Below the pieces are notes generated by a model, which saw only the letters and a program-made list of their open reading frames with translations, did no database searches and was not told where the DNA came from. Shown here piece by piece: positions 39,007-49,758 of a DNA stretch of 64,000 nucleotides. This DNA comes from Pogonophryne albipinna. Taxonomy: Eukaryota; Chordata; Actinopteri; Perciformes; Artedidraconidae. Position 1 is the stretch's first letter. Each line of letters begins with the position of its first letter. A program made the translations under genes and the position numbers. The DNA lies in assembly GCA_028583405.1 (NCBI GenBank), contig CM053243.1:30183632-30247631 (forward strand), written 5' to 3'.

Positions 39007-41156
39007 CCGTGTTGACCCTGGCTATATTTGGGCTTTCTCTCTCCAGTACGTCTTAATCCCGCTGTCTGCTGTATTCCACCTGATTAGTCTGATCATTCAC
39101 TTCTGACAGGCTCATTTCTTGTCCCTCCACGCAAACACACACACATGATACAACAAGGAAGTCCTGCACACTCGAACAAACACACATGATACATCACACA
39201 CATGGACAATCAGACTCGTAGGGCAAGGAAATAAAAGCCTGAAGAGAATGACGCGTTGGCCCAGTCACTCATAAGGAAAATATCCCATCATAGCCTGCAG
39301 TTTCCAGCGTCACACATCACTTCACATGGCCAGTCGGGAACACTGGTTCACTAAGTGTGCACACATTTAAAGGTACACACACACACACACGCATAATTAA
39401 AGCAGATCAACGTAGATATATCCTGAAGGAAAAGGTTTGTGAAATCAAAATATGCATAATGAATCCATATACTATAGTCTCTTAGGGGTTTAAGCGAAAC
39501 CAAAGAAACAAATGCAAATGTGAGGTATGCCTATGGGGTAGAAACTCGGTTCCTCATACAATGCCAGAACAATATTGCCCTTCACCTGCTGAGATCTAAA
39601 GAAGTAATCAAAAGGCTTGGAGAGCCATGGCGACTATTTCTGTGCGGGGGATCTCGCTGATTCTGACTGAGTCCCTCAGGCTGCAGATAAGAGTCAGCAC
39701 TGAGTGTGTATGTGAGTGTGTGTATTCATGCATGAAGGTGAAGTAAGTGTATCCCACCCCCATCTGGTTATCCATCTCTCTTTCTCCCTTTTTTGTCTTG
39801 CTCCCCTGTCATTGATCTGGTATTCCAAGCAGTTCCTCGACGACCATCCTGCTGTTAGAGCTGTTGTTGGAGTCCAAGGTGATTTAGTTGAGCTTGCAGT
39901 GCCCGACTCCAAGGGACCGTCCTCAGTGGCTGTAAATTAAATGCATTTACAAGGAGCATCAAGAGAGGAATGTGAATGTTTGAGTGTGGGTGTTTTGTCT
40001 GTTTAAATGTTGCTCCTGTCCAATACAAGCCAGTCCTACTTTCTAGGTATAAAAGTTATGGCATTGATAATGGTTAATAAATACTTTTTTATTCACCTTC
40101 AGTACGAGACTTGCATTGACATCCCCTTAAAATGTGTGATTTGACATTTTAGTAAATTATTTAATCTTTGACAGACACTTACATGAGAAGATTGACACCA
40201 TTCTTAAGTATTAAGTATGAATATGAAGCTTGATCCAGCAGCCAGTTTGCTTAGCTTAGCATAGAGACAGGAAACGGAGCCATGCCTGGTTGGCTTTAAC
40301 AGTCTGCTAGCACATCTAAATCTAACTATCCAACAAAATATACTCAATTGTCTTTGTTTAATGTGAGGAACAAAAACTGCAGTGTAATAAAAAAACAATT
40401 TGCTATTTGACAAGGGGGAATGTAAATCAAGCTGAAACTTCCTATTCAGAATGTACAATTGGAAAGAGGCAGGCTGTAGCCTTCTGTGTAACGAGCGGAT
40501 ATCAGAAGGGTATCGATCCTCTTATTAACTTAATCAATTTCCCAAAATGAAGGGCCTTTTTTCGTTCAGAATCCTCTGATTTTACCTTCTCGAAAAGGGC
40601 TGTACAGCATCCAGACAAAAATCCCTTTATGAACAATCTGTTGACATTTAAAACTGAAGATATGATGGTTTCTCATTTTCTAAAAAGCCATCATGTCTTC
40701 AGTTATATGATAGGCCTAATCATTATTAACAAAGGGTTTTTGACCTCCCTACAATTCATCACGTCTGCAGTAGTAAATGTTAATTCGTTGTTAATAAATG
40801 GAGTGTGGACCACATGCTCTGCAGTATTTAGCAAAAGAGGTGATCATTCTTAATGATTAAACCACATAGATTTTTTTCTTCTTAATAACCTGGCAACCCT
40901 AGAGTTGTTATCATTTAATGTATTTTAAGAACAAATATAGGAACATCGATCATTAACTAATAAACCATCTATAAAAGTTCCCTTATTAGAAAATGATTCC
41001 ACTTCTTCCGACAGTGAGCAAGTATTACATTCCCCTGGTGGCATCCTAACCTCACCTCAACCACAAATCCCAGCTCAGTCTAGACCACACAAACTTTCAC
41101 AAAGAGCTGGGCTGCAGTTTGGAGAGGGTGCACACAAACAAACTTTGTTAAGTGAT

Positions 41157-41187
41157 TCTCTCTCTCTCTCTCTATGTCTCTCTCTCC
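41157..41187. repeat. (CT)n tract
   Basis: CT dinucleotide run interrupted by ATGT, followed by a C-run. Confidence 0.9.
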
Positions 41188-42291
41188 CCCCCTCATCGGT
41201 GTAACAATCCTCCTCCAGCCTGAGGCCTAGATCTTCTTTGTTTACGCAACGTCACAAGGTGTTCTAGATGACCCTACCTGGAGCCAGGACCTCGTATCTA
41301 TTTCCCAGCTGTAGCTCCACATCCCTCCCCCTTCTCAGGCCTCAGCTCAGACACAGACCAGCTTTCCCATTGCTCTGACAAAGAAAGATTCACTGAGATG
41401 TAACTCATTCCTGCCCATATAGAAGGTCGGGACAAAGCTTTCTATTCTCATCCAGCAACAACAACACCTTTTGTCTTCTCTTACAAAGGAAAATGCATTG
41501 CGTGCATTTGGCAGCTAGAACTTAAAGAGCATCAAACCGCCTAGACATTAAGTTAAATGAGACCCAAAGAAAAAACAATAAATATAAGCCATGGAACAAT
41601 AACATATTAGTTACATTCTTGTACGTTCCATTTGTAAGGGTTGTTTGTTTTTGTTTGTCAGGACATCAGATGTCCCTTCATTTGCAAACTCACAAGCTAT
41701 AATTAGTAGCCCTTAAAAATATGTTTTAAAGTTATTTATGTTGACAGTCGGTAGATATCCTCCTGTTATGTCATCTGATTTGCACCATTAGCAGTGTCTT
41801 AACGTTCAAGTTAAGAACAAATAAGTCACTCCTAGAATTATGCAATCAGAATCTTATCTCAGATCTGGGTTTCCTGCCTGAGGCTTATCTGATTGCCAGT
41901 GCATGTAAAACGGTGCTGCACTGCATAAAAGTTAAGGTCACAAGGAAGCAATGCGTCGATAATGTTTCCATCAGAAGATATAGAAGTGGAGCAAAAATAA
42001 AGAGAGACATTATTAGCAAGTGAACAGAAAATCTTAGCTAGCATTAAAAATGCACAGATTCCAGAAAGGGCCACATCTGCCTTACTGTATATAACAAAAA
42101 CTGAGATTTGGGTTATGAATATGCACATTTCTATAATAGTAGATCTGCAGGGCTTACCGTTTTCCAATTAATAGAATTTTAAGCACACCAGCTTGTTCAT
42201 AACAAGAGGCGCGTTCACACCGCAGTACTTTTCCCACTTTAGTTCCGATATAGTTCCGAAATGTCGCGTTCACACCAAAAAGAGCCGGAAC

Positions 42292-42616
42292 TGTCACGAT
42301 CTGTCTGTGTTGTGTTTTGTCTTGTCTAGATCTGTCTTTGGTTTTCTGTCTGCGTTGTGTTTTGTCTTGTTTAGATCTGTCTGTGGTTCCCTGTCGTTAG
42401 TTTCCCTGGTGTGTCTAATTTACCCGATTGTGTTCACCTGGTGTCCCTGTGTTTTCTCCTCCCTCCTCACCTGTGTCTTGTTTGTATGATTAGTCTTGTG
42501 TTATGACTTGGTCTTGTTCTGTAGAGTCTTTGTTAATAGTTTAGCCTTGAAATAAAGGAGTTATTTTTGTCACTTTAATCTGCATTTGGGTCCTGCTTCC
42601 TACACACACCGTAACA
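42292..42616 (+). repeat. 5' long terminal repeat
   Basis: It starts TGTCACGATC and ends GTAACA. The first third has an imperfect tandem of about 54 bp (CTGTCTGTGTTGTGTTTTGTC twice with TAGATCTGTCT). Confidence 0.85.
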
Positions 42617-42632
42617 GAACGAACCGACCAGG

Positions 42633-43981
42633 ATGGACCCAGCGGATTCAGCTTTTTTGATGCTACAGGCGGACCGTCTTGGGTGCTCTCTGGAGTACAT
42701 TTTTTATACGTGGGATGACGCCTCATCTATACGGTTTAGAGTGGCTGCTTTGAAGGAGGCACGCCAGGAGGTTGCTCGCAAGCCCTGGCTCAGGAGTTTG
42801 TTGTGGAGTGGCTACAACTTTTTACCAGTAGTCCTGGAAACTTTTCTCAAGCCTCTAACCCTTTCCTGGGATCCGACTACTGTACTGGTAGAGGTCCACG
42901 GTGTCTCCAAGGGGCCTGTAGGAGACGCAGGGCCAGGATTCCAGCCCGTGCCCCAGCAGCCATGGTTCCGGCTCCAGTGCCGGCCCCAGCAGCCATGTTT
43001 CCGGCTCCAGAACCGGACCTTACAGCCATGTTTCCGGCTCCAGAACCGGACCTTACAGCCATGTTTCCGGCTCCAGTGCCGGTCCCAGCAGTCATGTTTC
43101 CGGCTCCAGAACTGGACCTTACAGCCATGTTTCCGGCTCCAGAACCGGACCTTACTGCCATGGTTCCGGCTCCAGAACCGGTCCACACACCCATGTTTCC
43201 GGCTCCAGAACCGGACCTTACAGCCATGGTTCCGTCTCCAGAGCCGGCCCATACACCCATGGTTCCGGCTCCAGAGCCGGCCCATACAGCCATGTTTCCG
43301 GCTCCAGAACTGGACTTTACAGCCATGTTTCCGGCTCCAGAGCTGGCCCATACAGCCATGTTTCCGGCTCCAGAACTGGACCTTACAGCCATGTTTCCGG
43401 CTCCAGAACCGGACCTTACAGCCATGATCCAGGCTTCAGTTCCGGTCCCCTCAGCCATGTTTCCGGCTCCAGAACTGGACTTTACAGCCATGTTTCCGGC
43501 TCCAGAGCTGGCCCATACAGCCATGTTTCCGGCTCCAGAGCTGGCCCATACAGCCATGTTTCCGGCTCCAGAGCCGGACCTTACAGCCATGTTTCCGGCT
43601 CCAGAACCGGACCTTACAGCCATGTTTCCGGCTTCAGAACCGGACCTTACAGCCATGATTCTGGCTTCAATTCCGGCTCCAGTTCCGACTCCAGTACCGG
43701 CCCCAGCAGCGTTGATTCTGGCTCACTTTCCGGCCCACTCCAGTCCCTTGGGTTCTGTCGGTGTTCCGACCCACTCCAGCTTGTCCTGTCCCGTTGGAGG
43801 TCCCGCCGACTACTCTCCTGCCGGGGTTCCTGCCAACCCTGTGTCCTGTCCCGTTGGAGGTCCCGCCGACTACTCTCCTGCCCTGTCGTTAGTTTCCCTG
43901 GTGTGTCTAATTTACCCGATTGTGTTCACCTGGTGTCCCTGTGTTTTCTCCTCCCTCCTCACCTGTGTCTTGTTTGTATGA
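42633..43981 (+). CDS. LTR-element ORF with 11-residue tandem repeats
   Basis: Directly after the 5' LTR an ATG at 42633 opens MDPADSAFLMLQADRL, a Gag-like opening, in one frame. An overlapping frame (42803-43981, 392 residues) carries about twenty copies of the 11-residue unit AMFPAPEPDLT between about 42945 and 43670, then PVGGPADYSPA twice, and continues into the right LTR. The two frames differ by a shift, so the original protein is probably broken near 42800-42880. The 33-bp period makes every frame, on both strands, free of stops, so ORF length alone is weak evidence. No enzymatic motif is seen. Low-complexity Gag-like product of a non-autonomous element is the best reading. Confidence 0.45.
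42945..43670 (+). repeat. 33-bp minisatellite inside the LTR element
   Basis: The unit is CCATGTTTCCGGCTCCAGAA plus about 13 further bases, repeated about twenty times with substitutions (CCGGACCTTACAG, CTGGCCCATACAG and similar variants). The spacing is kept in multiples of three. Confidence 0.93.
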
Positions 43982-44116
43982 TTAGTCTTGTGTAATGACT
44001 TGGTCTGCGGTGAGTGTTCTGTTGAGTCTTTGTTAATAGTTTAGCCTTGAAATAAAGGAGTTATTTTTGTCACTTTAATCTGCATTTGGGTCCTGCTTCC
44101 TACACACACCGTAACA
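43881..44116 (+). repeat. 3' LTR, 5'-truncated
   Basis: It begins at CCCTGTCGTTAG, matching position 42389 of the left LTR, and ends GTAACA. It contains AATAAAGG. The missing 5' part suggests an internal deletion that removed the LTR start and any polypurine tract. Confidence 0.85.
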
Positions 44117-44121
44117 GGAAC

Positions 44122-44542
44122 TCAAATTAGTTCATCAGAACCTTTTTTACCCTGTGGAGACTGTGGTACTTTAGAGAATCAGTGCACACTGTGCTCAGAG
44201 GGAGGGTGGGGGCTGGAGCTACAACGAGCCGTTAAAGGCAGAGAGTGAAATTCAGTGAATACAATACACGTAGTTTACAGAGATGCTGTATGAGAAACCA
44301 ATGTGAGTTGCGTTTATCTTTACCCATGGTTGCACAATAAGAACGGACCCATATCGTCTTACTGCCATCCCACGGAGCTGTAATAATGGATATATTGCAC
44401 ATGTTTGCTGTAATTCATTATTATACTACATGGGCTGTATGATTAAATATTGTACCGTAAATGTTGTATTAAATAAAGTTACTATTACCGACGTTAGATT
44501 AACGTCCCTGTAGCTTCTTATTGCACTAAGAAGCTTATTGCA

Positions 44543-44592
<50 letters not shown>

Positions 44593-44998
44593 TGCAATAA
44601 TTATTTCATGCTAAATGAAGCTCTGTTGCTTGGATATCACTAGATCCTGTTACAGCGTAATATAAGTACATAACGATTGATGTGTACATTAGCATAATTA
44701 CTAGCTAGCTGCTAACTGCCGCCTCGTTAATATCAAATCCATCATAATAACAAATCATTACCATGCTGTCATGAACGTGCGGTGCTGTTACGCGTACGCA
44801 AATTGACGTGCTTGATGTGAACGAGCATTTTGGTTAAAGTTGCGCATGCGCTATGAGCGAACATACAGGTACTTCTCAGGCATGCCGGGTAATCTGTGAC
44901 GTTTCGCTCTCTCAAAAGTTGGGCCATTTTATCATCATGCGCCAATGAGCAACTCTCATAGGAATGGAACTGTATCCAGTTCTTATTATACATCCATG
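44122..44998. other. Old unresolved repeat between LTR element and hAT element
   Basis: No gene is present. Sequence on both sides of the LTR insertion (42205-42291 with GCGCGTTCACACCGC, and 44122 onward) appears to be one older repeat interrupted by the LTR element. GTTCACACC-type motifs suggest a Harbinger-like DNA element, unproven. The stretch includes the AT hairpin at 44536-44600. Confidence 0.3.
44536..44600. repeat. (AT)n tract inside a perfect short inverted repeat
   Basis: TTATTGCACTGT (44536-44547) and its exact complement ACAGTGCAATAA (44589-44600) flank about 40 bp of alternating AT, giving a potential cruciform. Confidence 0.9.
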
Positions 44999-45294
44999 AT
45001 CGAGAGCAGGGGTGCCCAACCAGTCGATCGCGATCGACCGGGAGATTCCCAGTCGATCGCGAGATGTGTCTAAAAATAGAACAACAATATTCTGTTTTAT
45101 CGTTAATGTCCTATATTATAATTATGAGACATATCTATGCCCATACCTATATATAATCTTCCTGTGCCAGAATAATGCACTTGAACGCATCAAAGCTTTG
45201 TGATTGGCCGACGTGACCCCATGTGTGGGCATAGTTTGCTGACGTTGTCCGTGTTAACAGGAGTGACAGTCTGCACACACACAAGACCGCACTT

Positions 45295-45463
45295 ATGGCA
45301 GAAGCAAAAAAGCCCAAAATATATAATTTTCACTCCGAGTGGGAGGATGATTATTTTTTTATCTATTCCAATTCAAAGTCCATCTGTCTCATCTGCAATG
45401 CGAGTGTGGCTTTATCGAAGAAGGGTAATTTAGGAGCGGCATTTCAAAACAGTGCACTACGAG
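45295..45463 (+). pseudogene. hAT transposase, N-terminal BED-finger fragment
   Basis: From ATG 45295 the frame reads MAEAKKPKIYNF, then EWEDDYFF and CLICNASVALSKKGNL, a BED-type zinc-finger opening as in fish hAT/ZBED proteins. A single inserted G at about 45433 breaks the frame before the finger's HxxxH part. At 45463 the gene is cut by the LINE insertion and resumes at 56586. It is non-functional. Confidence 0.8.
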
Positions 45464-45838
45464 TGTTCTGATTATGGGAGACCTATGACACAAATGGAGG
45501 AGTCTCCACTGCCCGTCACCCTCCCTGTCAACACCCTTGAGGATACTCTTCATTCATCCCCCAGCTCTCTCTACTCTCCGCTCACCCTTTCACCCTCGCC
45601 CACCCCCCTGGAGTTCGATGACCACATGAAGGCGAGACGCAGGGTTGGCAGCATGTCCTTTACCCCCGCCCCTCAACGACGCCCACCAAAATCACCGAAG
45701 CAGAGATGCGCACCATCTCCCCCGGCTTACAGTGTAGCCCTGACCTTGCCCTCCTATGATGAGAGGAGCAGGGTGGTGGGTCCTCCCTCCCCTTCAAAGC
45801 CTGATAGGGATGTGTGTGTACAAAATGCTGCAAACTGA
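45464..45838 (+). CDS. L2-like LINE ORF1, C-terminal fragment
   Basis: An open frame from the truncated 5' end to a stop at 45838, rich in Pro/Ser and basic residues (SSPSSLYSPLTLSPSPTP, KARRRVG). It lies 54 nt upstream of ORF2 in the same frame. Position and composition fit a LINE ORF1 C-terminus. No nucleic-acid-binding motif is visible. The coding assignment is inferential. Confidence 0.5.
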   Translation, partial: CSDYGRPMTQMEESPLPVTLPVNTLEDTLHSSPSSLYSPLTLSPSPTPLEFDDHMKARRRVGSMSFTPAPQRRPPKSPKQRCAPSPPAYSVALTLPSYDERSRVVGPPSPSKPDRDVCVQNAAN

Positions 45839-45892
45839 TATCTGCTGGGTCCAGGCTCAAGGGCGTATGGCACTCTCAACTCTTTCCAGGAC

Positions 45893-46059
45893 ATGCCGGG
45901 GCCCTGCCTGCCTGTAGCTTTGCCGATATCTGTGTTGATAGGTAATAGATTAAGAGCGGTGAATCATCTTAGATACAGGAAGCGCTCAAACGTTTGTGTG
46001 AGTTTATCTAATTTAGCAGTGATTCCATGTCAGCCACAGCTTGTTACAAAAAACCTGAC
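45893..46059 (+). pseudogene. L2-like LINE ORF2, N-terminal part before the Polinton
   Basis: ATG 45893 opens MPGPCLPVALP and continues to RYRKRSNVCVSLSNLAVIP and VTKNLT, ending at the Polinton insertion. Its frame is the same as that of the downstream part, because the inserted 7,506 bp (element plus one target copy) is divisible by three. This stretch precedes the endonuclease domain. Confidence 0.7.
46054..46059 (+). repeat. Left target-site duplication CCTGAC of the Polinton
   Basis: Identical to 53560-53565 on the other side of the element. It belongs to LINE ORF2 sequence. Confidence 0.95.
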
Positions 46060-46969
46060 AGTAGTATTAATCATGCTGTTTCAATCACATTAGTATGCAT
46101 AAAAAGTGACAGGTGACACGCCCCCAATTATGCAAATGAGCTAAGTCCCGCCTCCATTGTTCGAAACCCTTTGATGTGATTGGGTACAATCATGTTAATG
46201 AGCTAAGTCCCGCCTCCCATTGTTCGAGATCTTTTGATGTGAGATAACAGGTAGGTGTGAAAAGCCCCCCAGGGTAATGCCTTTGTTGTCTATTTCTTTG
46301 ATGTGTTGATTAAGGTAGTCTCTTTGAAGTTATATTGTCTGGCCCCTGTCCCCCCTTGTAGTCTAATTCTTTGATGTGAGATAATAGGTAGGTGTGAAAA
46401 GCCCCCCAGGGTAGTGCCTTTGTTGTCTATTTCTTTGATGTGTTGATTAAGGTAGTCTCTTTGAAGTTATATTGTCTGGCCCCTATCCCCCCTTGTAGTC
46501 TAATTCTTTGATGTGAGATAATAGGTAGGTGTGAAAAGCCCCCTAGGGTAGTGCCTTTGTTGTCTATTTCTTTGATGTGTTGATTAAGGTAGTCTCATTG
46601 AAGTTACGCTGTCTGGTCCCCTCAGGGTTGTATAATCTAATTAGCCTGTGATGTTATCCCCTTTGAGGTGGTGTGTTATAAGCCTTTTTGATGTTAATCT
46701 AGGTGTGTCTTTTGAAGTTAAGTGTGAGACTGTCTAACCCCCTCCCCGCCCAGGCCTCTCCCCCCTTTTCTCCACCCCCTTCCTTTTGGGCCCTGAGGCT
46801 ATCAGATAGGGGGAATTAGATGAAAATAGGAATATTCTCAAATTAAAAAGACAGTAATTTCCACTTACCAAGTCACCTTGCAAAAAAGAAAAATGGCCAA
46901 GAGACGCCTGTGACAACTTACCGCCATCCGTCCGGAGCGCCATTCAAGAAACGAATGCCTCAGCGGGGC
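46060..46969 (+). repeat. Polinton left terminal inverted repeat, 910 bp
   Basis: The match to the right arm runs from the first base to CAGCGGGGC at 46969, where the sequences part. The two arms have equal length and very few differences by eye (for example AATTATGCAAAT versus AAGTATGCAAAT at about 46125). It contains a 62-bp subterminal repeat with AATGAGCTAAGTCCCGCCTC twice and a 137-bp tandem array. Confidence 0.95.
46243..46640 (+). repeat. 137-bp tandem repeat within the Polinton terminal repeat
   Basis: GATAA(C/T)AGGTAGGTGTGAAA starts at 46243, 46380 and 46517, an exact 137-bp period, each unit also carrying TTGTTGTCTATTTCTTTGA. About three units are present. The mirror copy lies at about 52980-53377. 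Confidence 0.93.
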
Positions 46970-47260
46970 TACCAAAATACTTTAAGATACACCTTGATGT
47001 ACACAACACTTAACAAAAGGGTATAATATGAAGTACTTGGTAGGAATGGGGTTTTCTTTAAGGGGTGCAAAACTTTAGAACTGGGTAAAATATTAATTAA
47101 TTTGTAATGAATAGAGTTTCTTTCTTTTGATTTTCAGCATACTATTTTGCACACAATGACTTTTCCATATTTCTGACAAACTATACTTTTGACTTGTTCT
47201 GCAAAATCTTGACAAACTATTACTTATTCTTAAATTTGACCTATTGCTGTTTGGTTGGAA
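46970..47260. other. Polinton interior, AT-rich, nothing recognised
   Basis: Sequence between the left terminal repeat and the repeat array. No Polinton gene is recognised in it. Confidence 0.4.
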
Positions 47261-47269
47261 ATGATAGAT

Positions 47270-49300
47270 GAAAAAAACTACAACGCCTACTTTTCAGCTT
47301 TTATACACAAAAGTGTATCTTTCAGTAACTTTCTCAGAGAATTTAAACATAAATCTGTCAAATGTTCAAAACAGCTTTGTTTCACTGACATAGCCTCAAA
47401 ATCACAAACTGTCATTAAGAGTCAGATTCTTAACGAAATCTACTCAGAGTACTTCATGGTAGTGGTCAGCTTTTTATACACAAAGTGTATCTTTCAGTAA
47501 CTTTCTGACAAAATTAAGCATAAATCAGTCAAATGTTCAAAACAGCCTTCACTGAAATAGCCTCAAAATCACAAACTGCCATTAAGAGTCAGAATCCTAA
47601 CGAAATCTACTCAAACAGAGTACTTCATGGTAGTGGGCAGCTTTTATACACAAAAGTGTATCTATCAGTAACTTTCTCAGAGAATTTAAGCATAAATCTG
47701 TCAAATGTTCAAAACAGCCTTGTTTCACTGAAATAGCGTCAAAATCACAAACTGTACAGTGAACTGGAGAAATTACAGCACAGAGTTTTTTCTACTACGA
47801 CACAGATAGTATAATCTATGTGACAAGACAGGGGCAGTCTCCAGTACTTTCATGGTAGTGGACAGCTTTTAAAAAGAAAAGTGTATCTTTCGGTAACCTT
47901 TTGAGAGAATTAAGCATAAATATGTCAAATGTTCAAAACGGTCTTCACTGAAATAGCCTCAAAATGACAAATTTCCATTAAGAGTCAGATGCTTGACGAA
48001 ATCTCATGGTAGTGGTCAGCTTTTAAAACATAAAAGTGTATCTTTCGGTAACTTTTTGAGAGAATTAAGCATAAATCTGTCAAATGTTCAAAACTGCCTT
48101 GGTTCACTGAAATGGATAAATGTATCCGAAAATAGTGTCTCTTAAGGCGGATAAAGTCCCCAGATAACTCCCGTTACATTCCTCCAGAGTCAGAAATAGT
48201 GTAAGTTAACTTTTGGAAGAACCAGAGAAAAGGGTGAAAATGGATAAAATATATCCGAAAATAGTGTCTCTTAAGGCGGATATAGTCCCCTGATAACTCC
48301 TGTTACATTGCTCCAGAGTCAGAAATAGTGTAAGTTAACTTTTGGAAGAACCAGAGAAAAGGGTGAAAATGGATAAAAAAAATCGAAAATAGTGTCTCTT
48401 AAGGCAGGTAGAGTCCCCTGACAACTCCCCTTACATTCCTCCAGAGTCAGAAAAAGTCTCTATGTTATCTTTTTGGGAGAACCAGAGGAAAGGGGTGAAA
48501 ATGGAGAAATTGTATCCGAAAATAGTGTCTCTTAAGGCGGGTAGAGTATGGGAATTGAACGATAAACCGATCACTGTAAATGAAACGCGGAGAGAAGCAG
48601 CAGTGCAAATCGTTAAGTCTATTACCTTGTATGCACTACGATACTATCTTGGTAAAATGTAATGTGTTTTTTTATGAAAATGTGTTGAATGTTGTGTTTT
48701 CAATTAAACAACCATTACAAAATGAAAATGTGTTTTATTTTTTATTTTTTTGCTTTCATATATAGTAATAGTATTGTAAACGAAACATTTAAAATGTATC
48801 ATGTGCTCTCATTGTATGCTCTGTTTTTTGTTTTTTTTCAGTAACTTTCTCAGAGAATTTAAGCATAAATCAGTCAAATGTTCAAAACAGCCTTGTTTCA
48901 CTGAAATGGCGTCAAAATCACAAACTGGCTGAAACTATACAGTGAATTGGAGAAATTACAGCACAGAGTTTTCTACTACGACACAGATAGTATAATCTAT
49001 GTGACAAGACAGGGGCAGTCTCCAGTACTTTCATGGTAGTGGACAGCTTTTAAAAAGAAAAGTGTATCTTTCGGTAACCTTTTGAGAGAATTAAGCATAA
49101 ATCTGTCAAATGTTCAAAACAGCCTTGTTTCACTGAAATATTCTCAAAATGACAAATTGCCATTAAGAGTCAGATGCTTGACGAAATCTCATGGTAGTGG
49201 TCAGCTTTTAAAACATAAAAGTGTATCTTTCGGTAACTTTTTGAGAGAATTAAGCATAAATCTGTCAAATGTTCAAAACTGCCTTGGTTCACTGAAATGG
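47270..49300 (+). repeat. Left interior repeat array of the Polinton
   Basis: Units of about 170 bp, each with CAGCTTTTATACACAAAAGT, GTTCAAAACAGCCTTG and CTCAAAATCACAAACTG, start near 47296, 47468 and 47638. Variant units (TTTTAAAAAGAAAAGTG, TTTTAAAACATAAAAGTG) follow at about 47866, 48018, 49047 and 49203. Interleaved are about four units of about 130 bp with CGAAAATAGTGTCTCTTAAG at about 48125-48520 and again near 49310 and 49440. A block about 47664-48830 is duplicated at 48836-49758. Confidence 0.85.
48501..48662 (+). CDS. Unrecognised 53-codon ORF in Polinton interior, copy 1
   Basis: ATG 48501 to TAA 48662, opening MEKLYPKIVSLKAGRVWELN and continuing with NETRREAAVQIVKSITLYAL. I do not recognise it. 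The first twelve or so codons are repeated upstream in the 130-bp units (MDKIYPKIVSLKA at 48244, decayed at 48115 and 48373), which then hit stops. A duplicate lies at 49429. Non-synonymous change is low between copies (one substitution, P to A, before the C-terminus). It could be a fragment of a larger element gene or a spurious ORF. Confidence 0.3.
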   Translation: MEKLYPKIVSLKAGRVWELNDKPITVNETRREAAVQIVKSITLYALRYYLGKM

Positions 49301-49428
49301 ATAAATGTATCCGAAAATAGTGTCTCTTTAGGCGGATAAAGTCCCCTGACAACTCCCCTTACATTCATCCAGAGTCAGAAAAAGTCTCTACGTTATCTTT
49401 TTGGGAGAACCAGAGGAAAGGGGTGAAA

Positions 49429-49575
49429 ATGGAGAAATTGTATCCGAAAATAGTGTCTCTTAAGGCGGGTAGAGTATGGGAATTGAACGATAAAGCGATC
49501 ACTGTAAATGAAACGCGGAGAGAAGCAGCAGTGCAAATCGTTAAGTCTATTACCTTGTATGCACTACGACACTAA
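49429..49575 (+). CDS. Unrecognised 48-codon ORF in Polinton interior, copy 2
   Basis: A near-identical copy of the ORF at 48501, ending five codons earlier because TAT became TAA after YALRH. The same 130-bp repeat precedes it. Whether either copy is expressed is unknown. Confidence 0.25.
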   Translation: MEKLYPKIVSLKAGRVWELNDKAITVNETRREAAVQIVKSITLYALRH

Positions 49576-49758
49576 CTTGGTAAAATGTAATGTGTTTTTT
49601 TTTATGAAAATGTGTTGAATGTTGTGTTTTTAATTAAACAACCATTACAAAATGAAAATGTGTTTTATTTTATTTTTTTGCTTTCATATATAGTAATAGT
49701 ATTGTAAACGAAACATTTAAAGTGTATCATGTGCTCTCATTGTATGCTCTGTTTTTTG

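Larger units (their letters stand above)
42292..44116 (+). mobile_element. Non-autonomous LTR retrotransposon
   Basis: The 5' LTR (42292-42616) begins TGTCACGATC and ends CCGTAACA, the TG...CA convention. It contains AATAAAGG (42550 region) as its polyadenylation signal. The right LTR (43881-44116) shares the last about 230 bp with it but lacks the first about 95 bp. The 5-bp direct duplication GGAAC flanks the whole (42287-42291 and 44117-44121). No protease, RT or integrase is present, so it depends on a helper. An 8-bp indel and substitutions separate the LTRs. Gypsy-type relatives are likely but not proven. Confidence 0.85.

Noticed and set aside
42812..43656. Antisense ORFs of 179 and 259 codons in the LTR element
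   Set aside because: The 33-bp repeat period keeps all frames open, so antisense openness carries no evidence of coding.
42945..43670. CRISPR-like array of regularly spaced repeats
   Set aside because: The units are contiguous with no unique spacers. It is a coding-phase minisatellite in an animal LTR element.
45452..45838. Host gene exon encoding a Pro/Ser-rich protein
   Set aside because: It begins exactly at the LINE insertion boundary and ends just before LINE ORF2, so it is best read as the LINE's ORF1 remnant.
46243..46640. CRISPR or satellite array
   Set aside because: The 137-bp units are contiguous and mirrored at the other end of the transposon, so they belong to the terminal inverted repeat.
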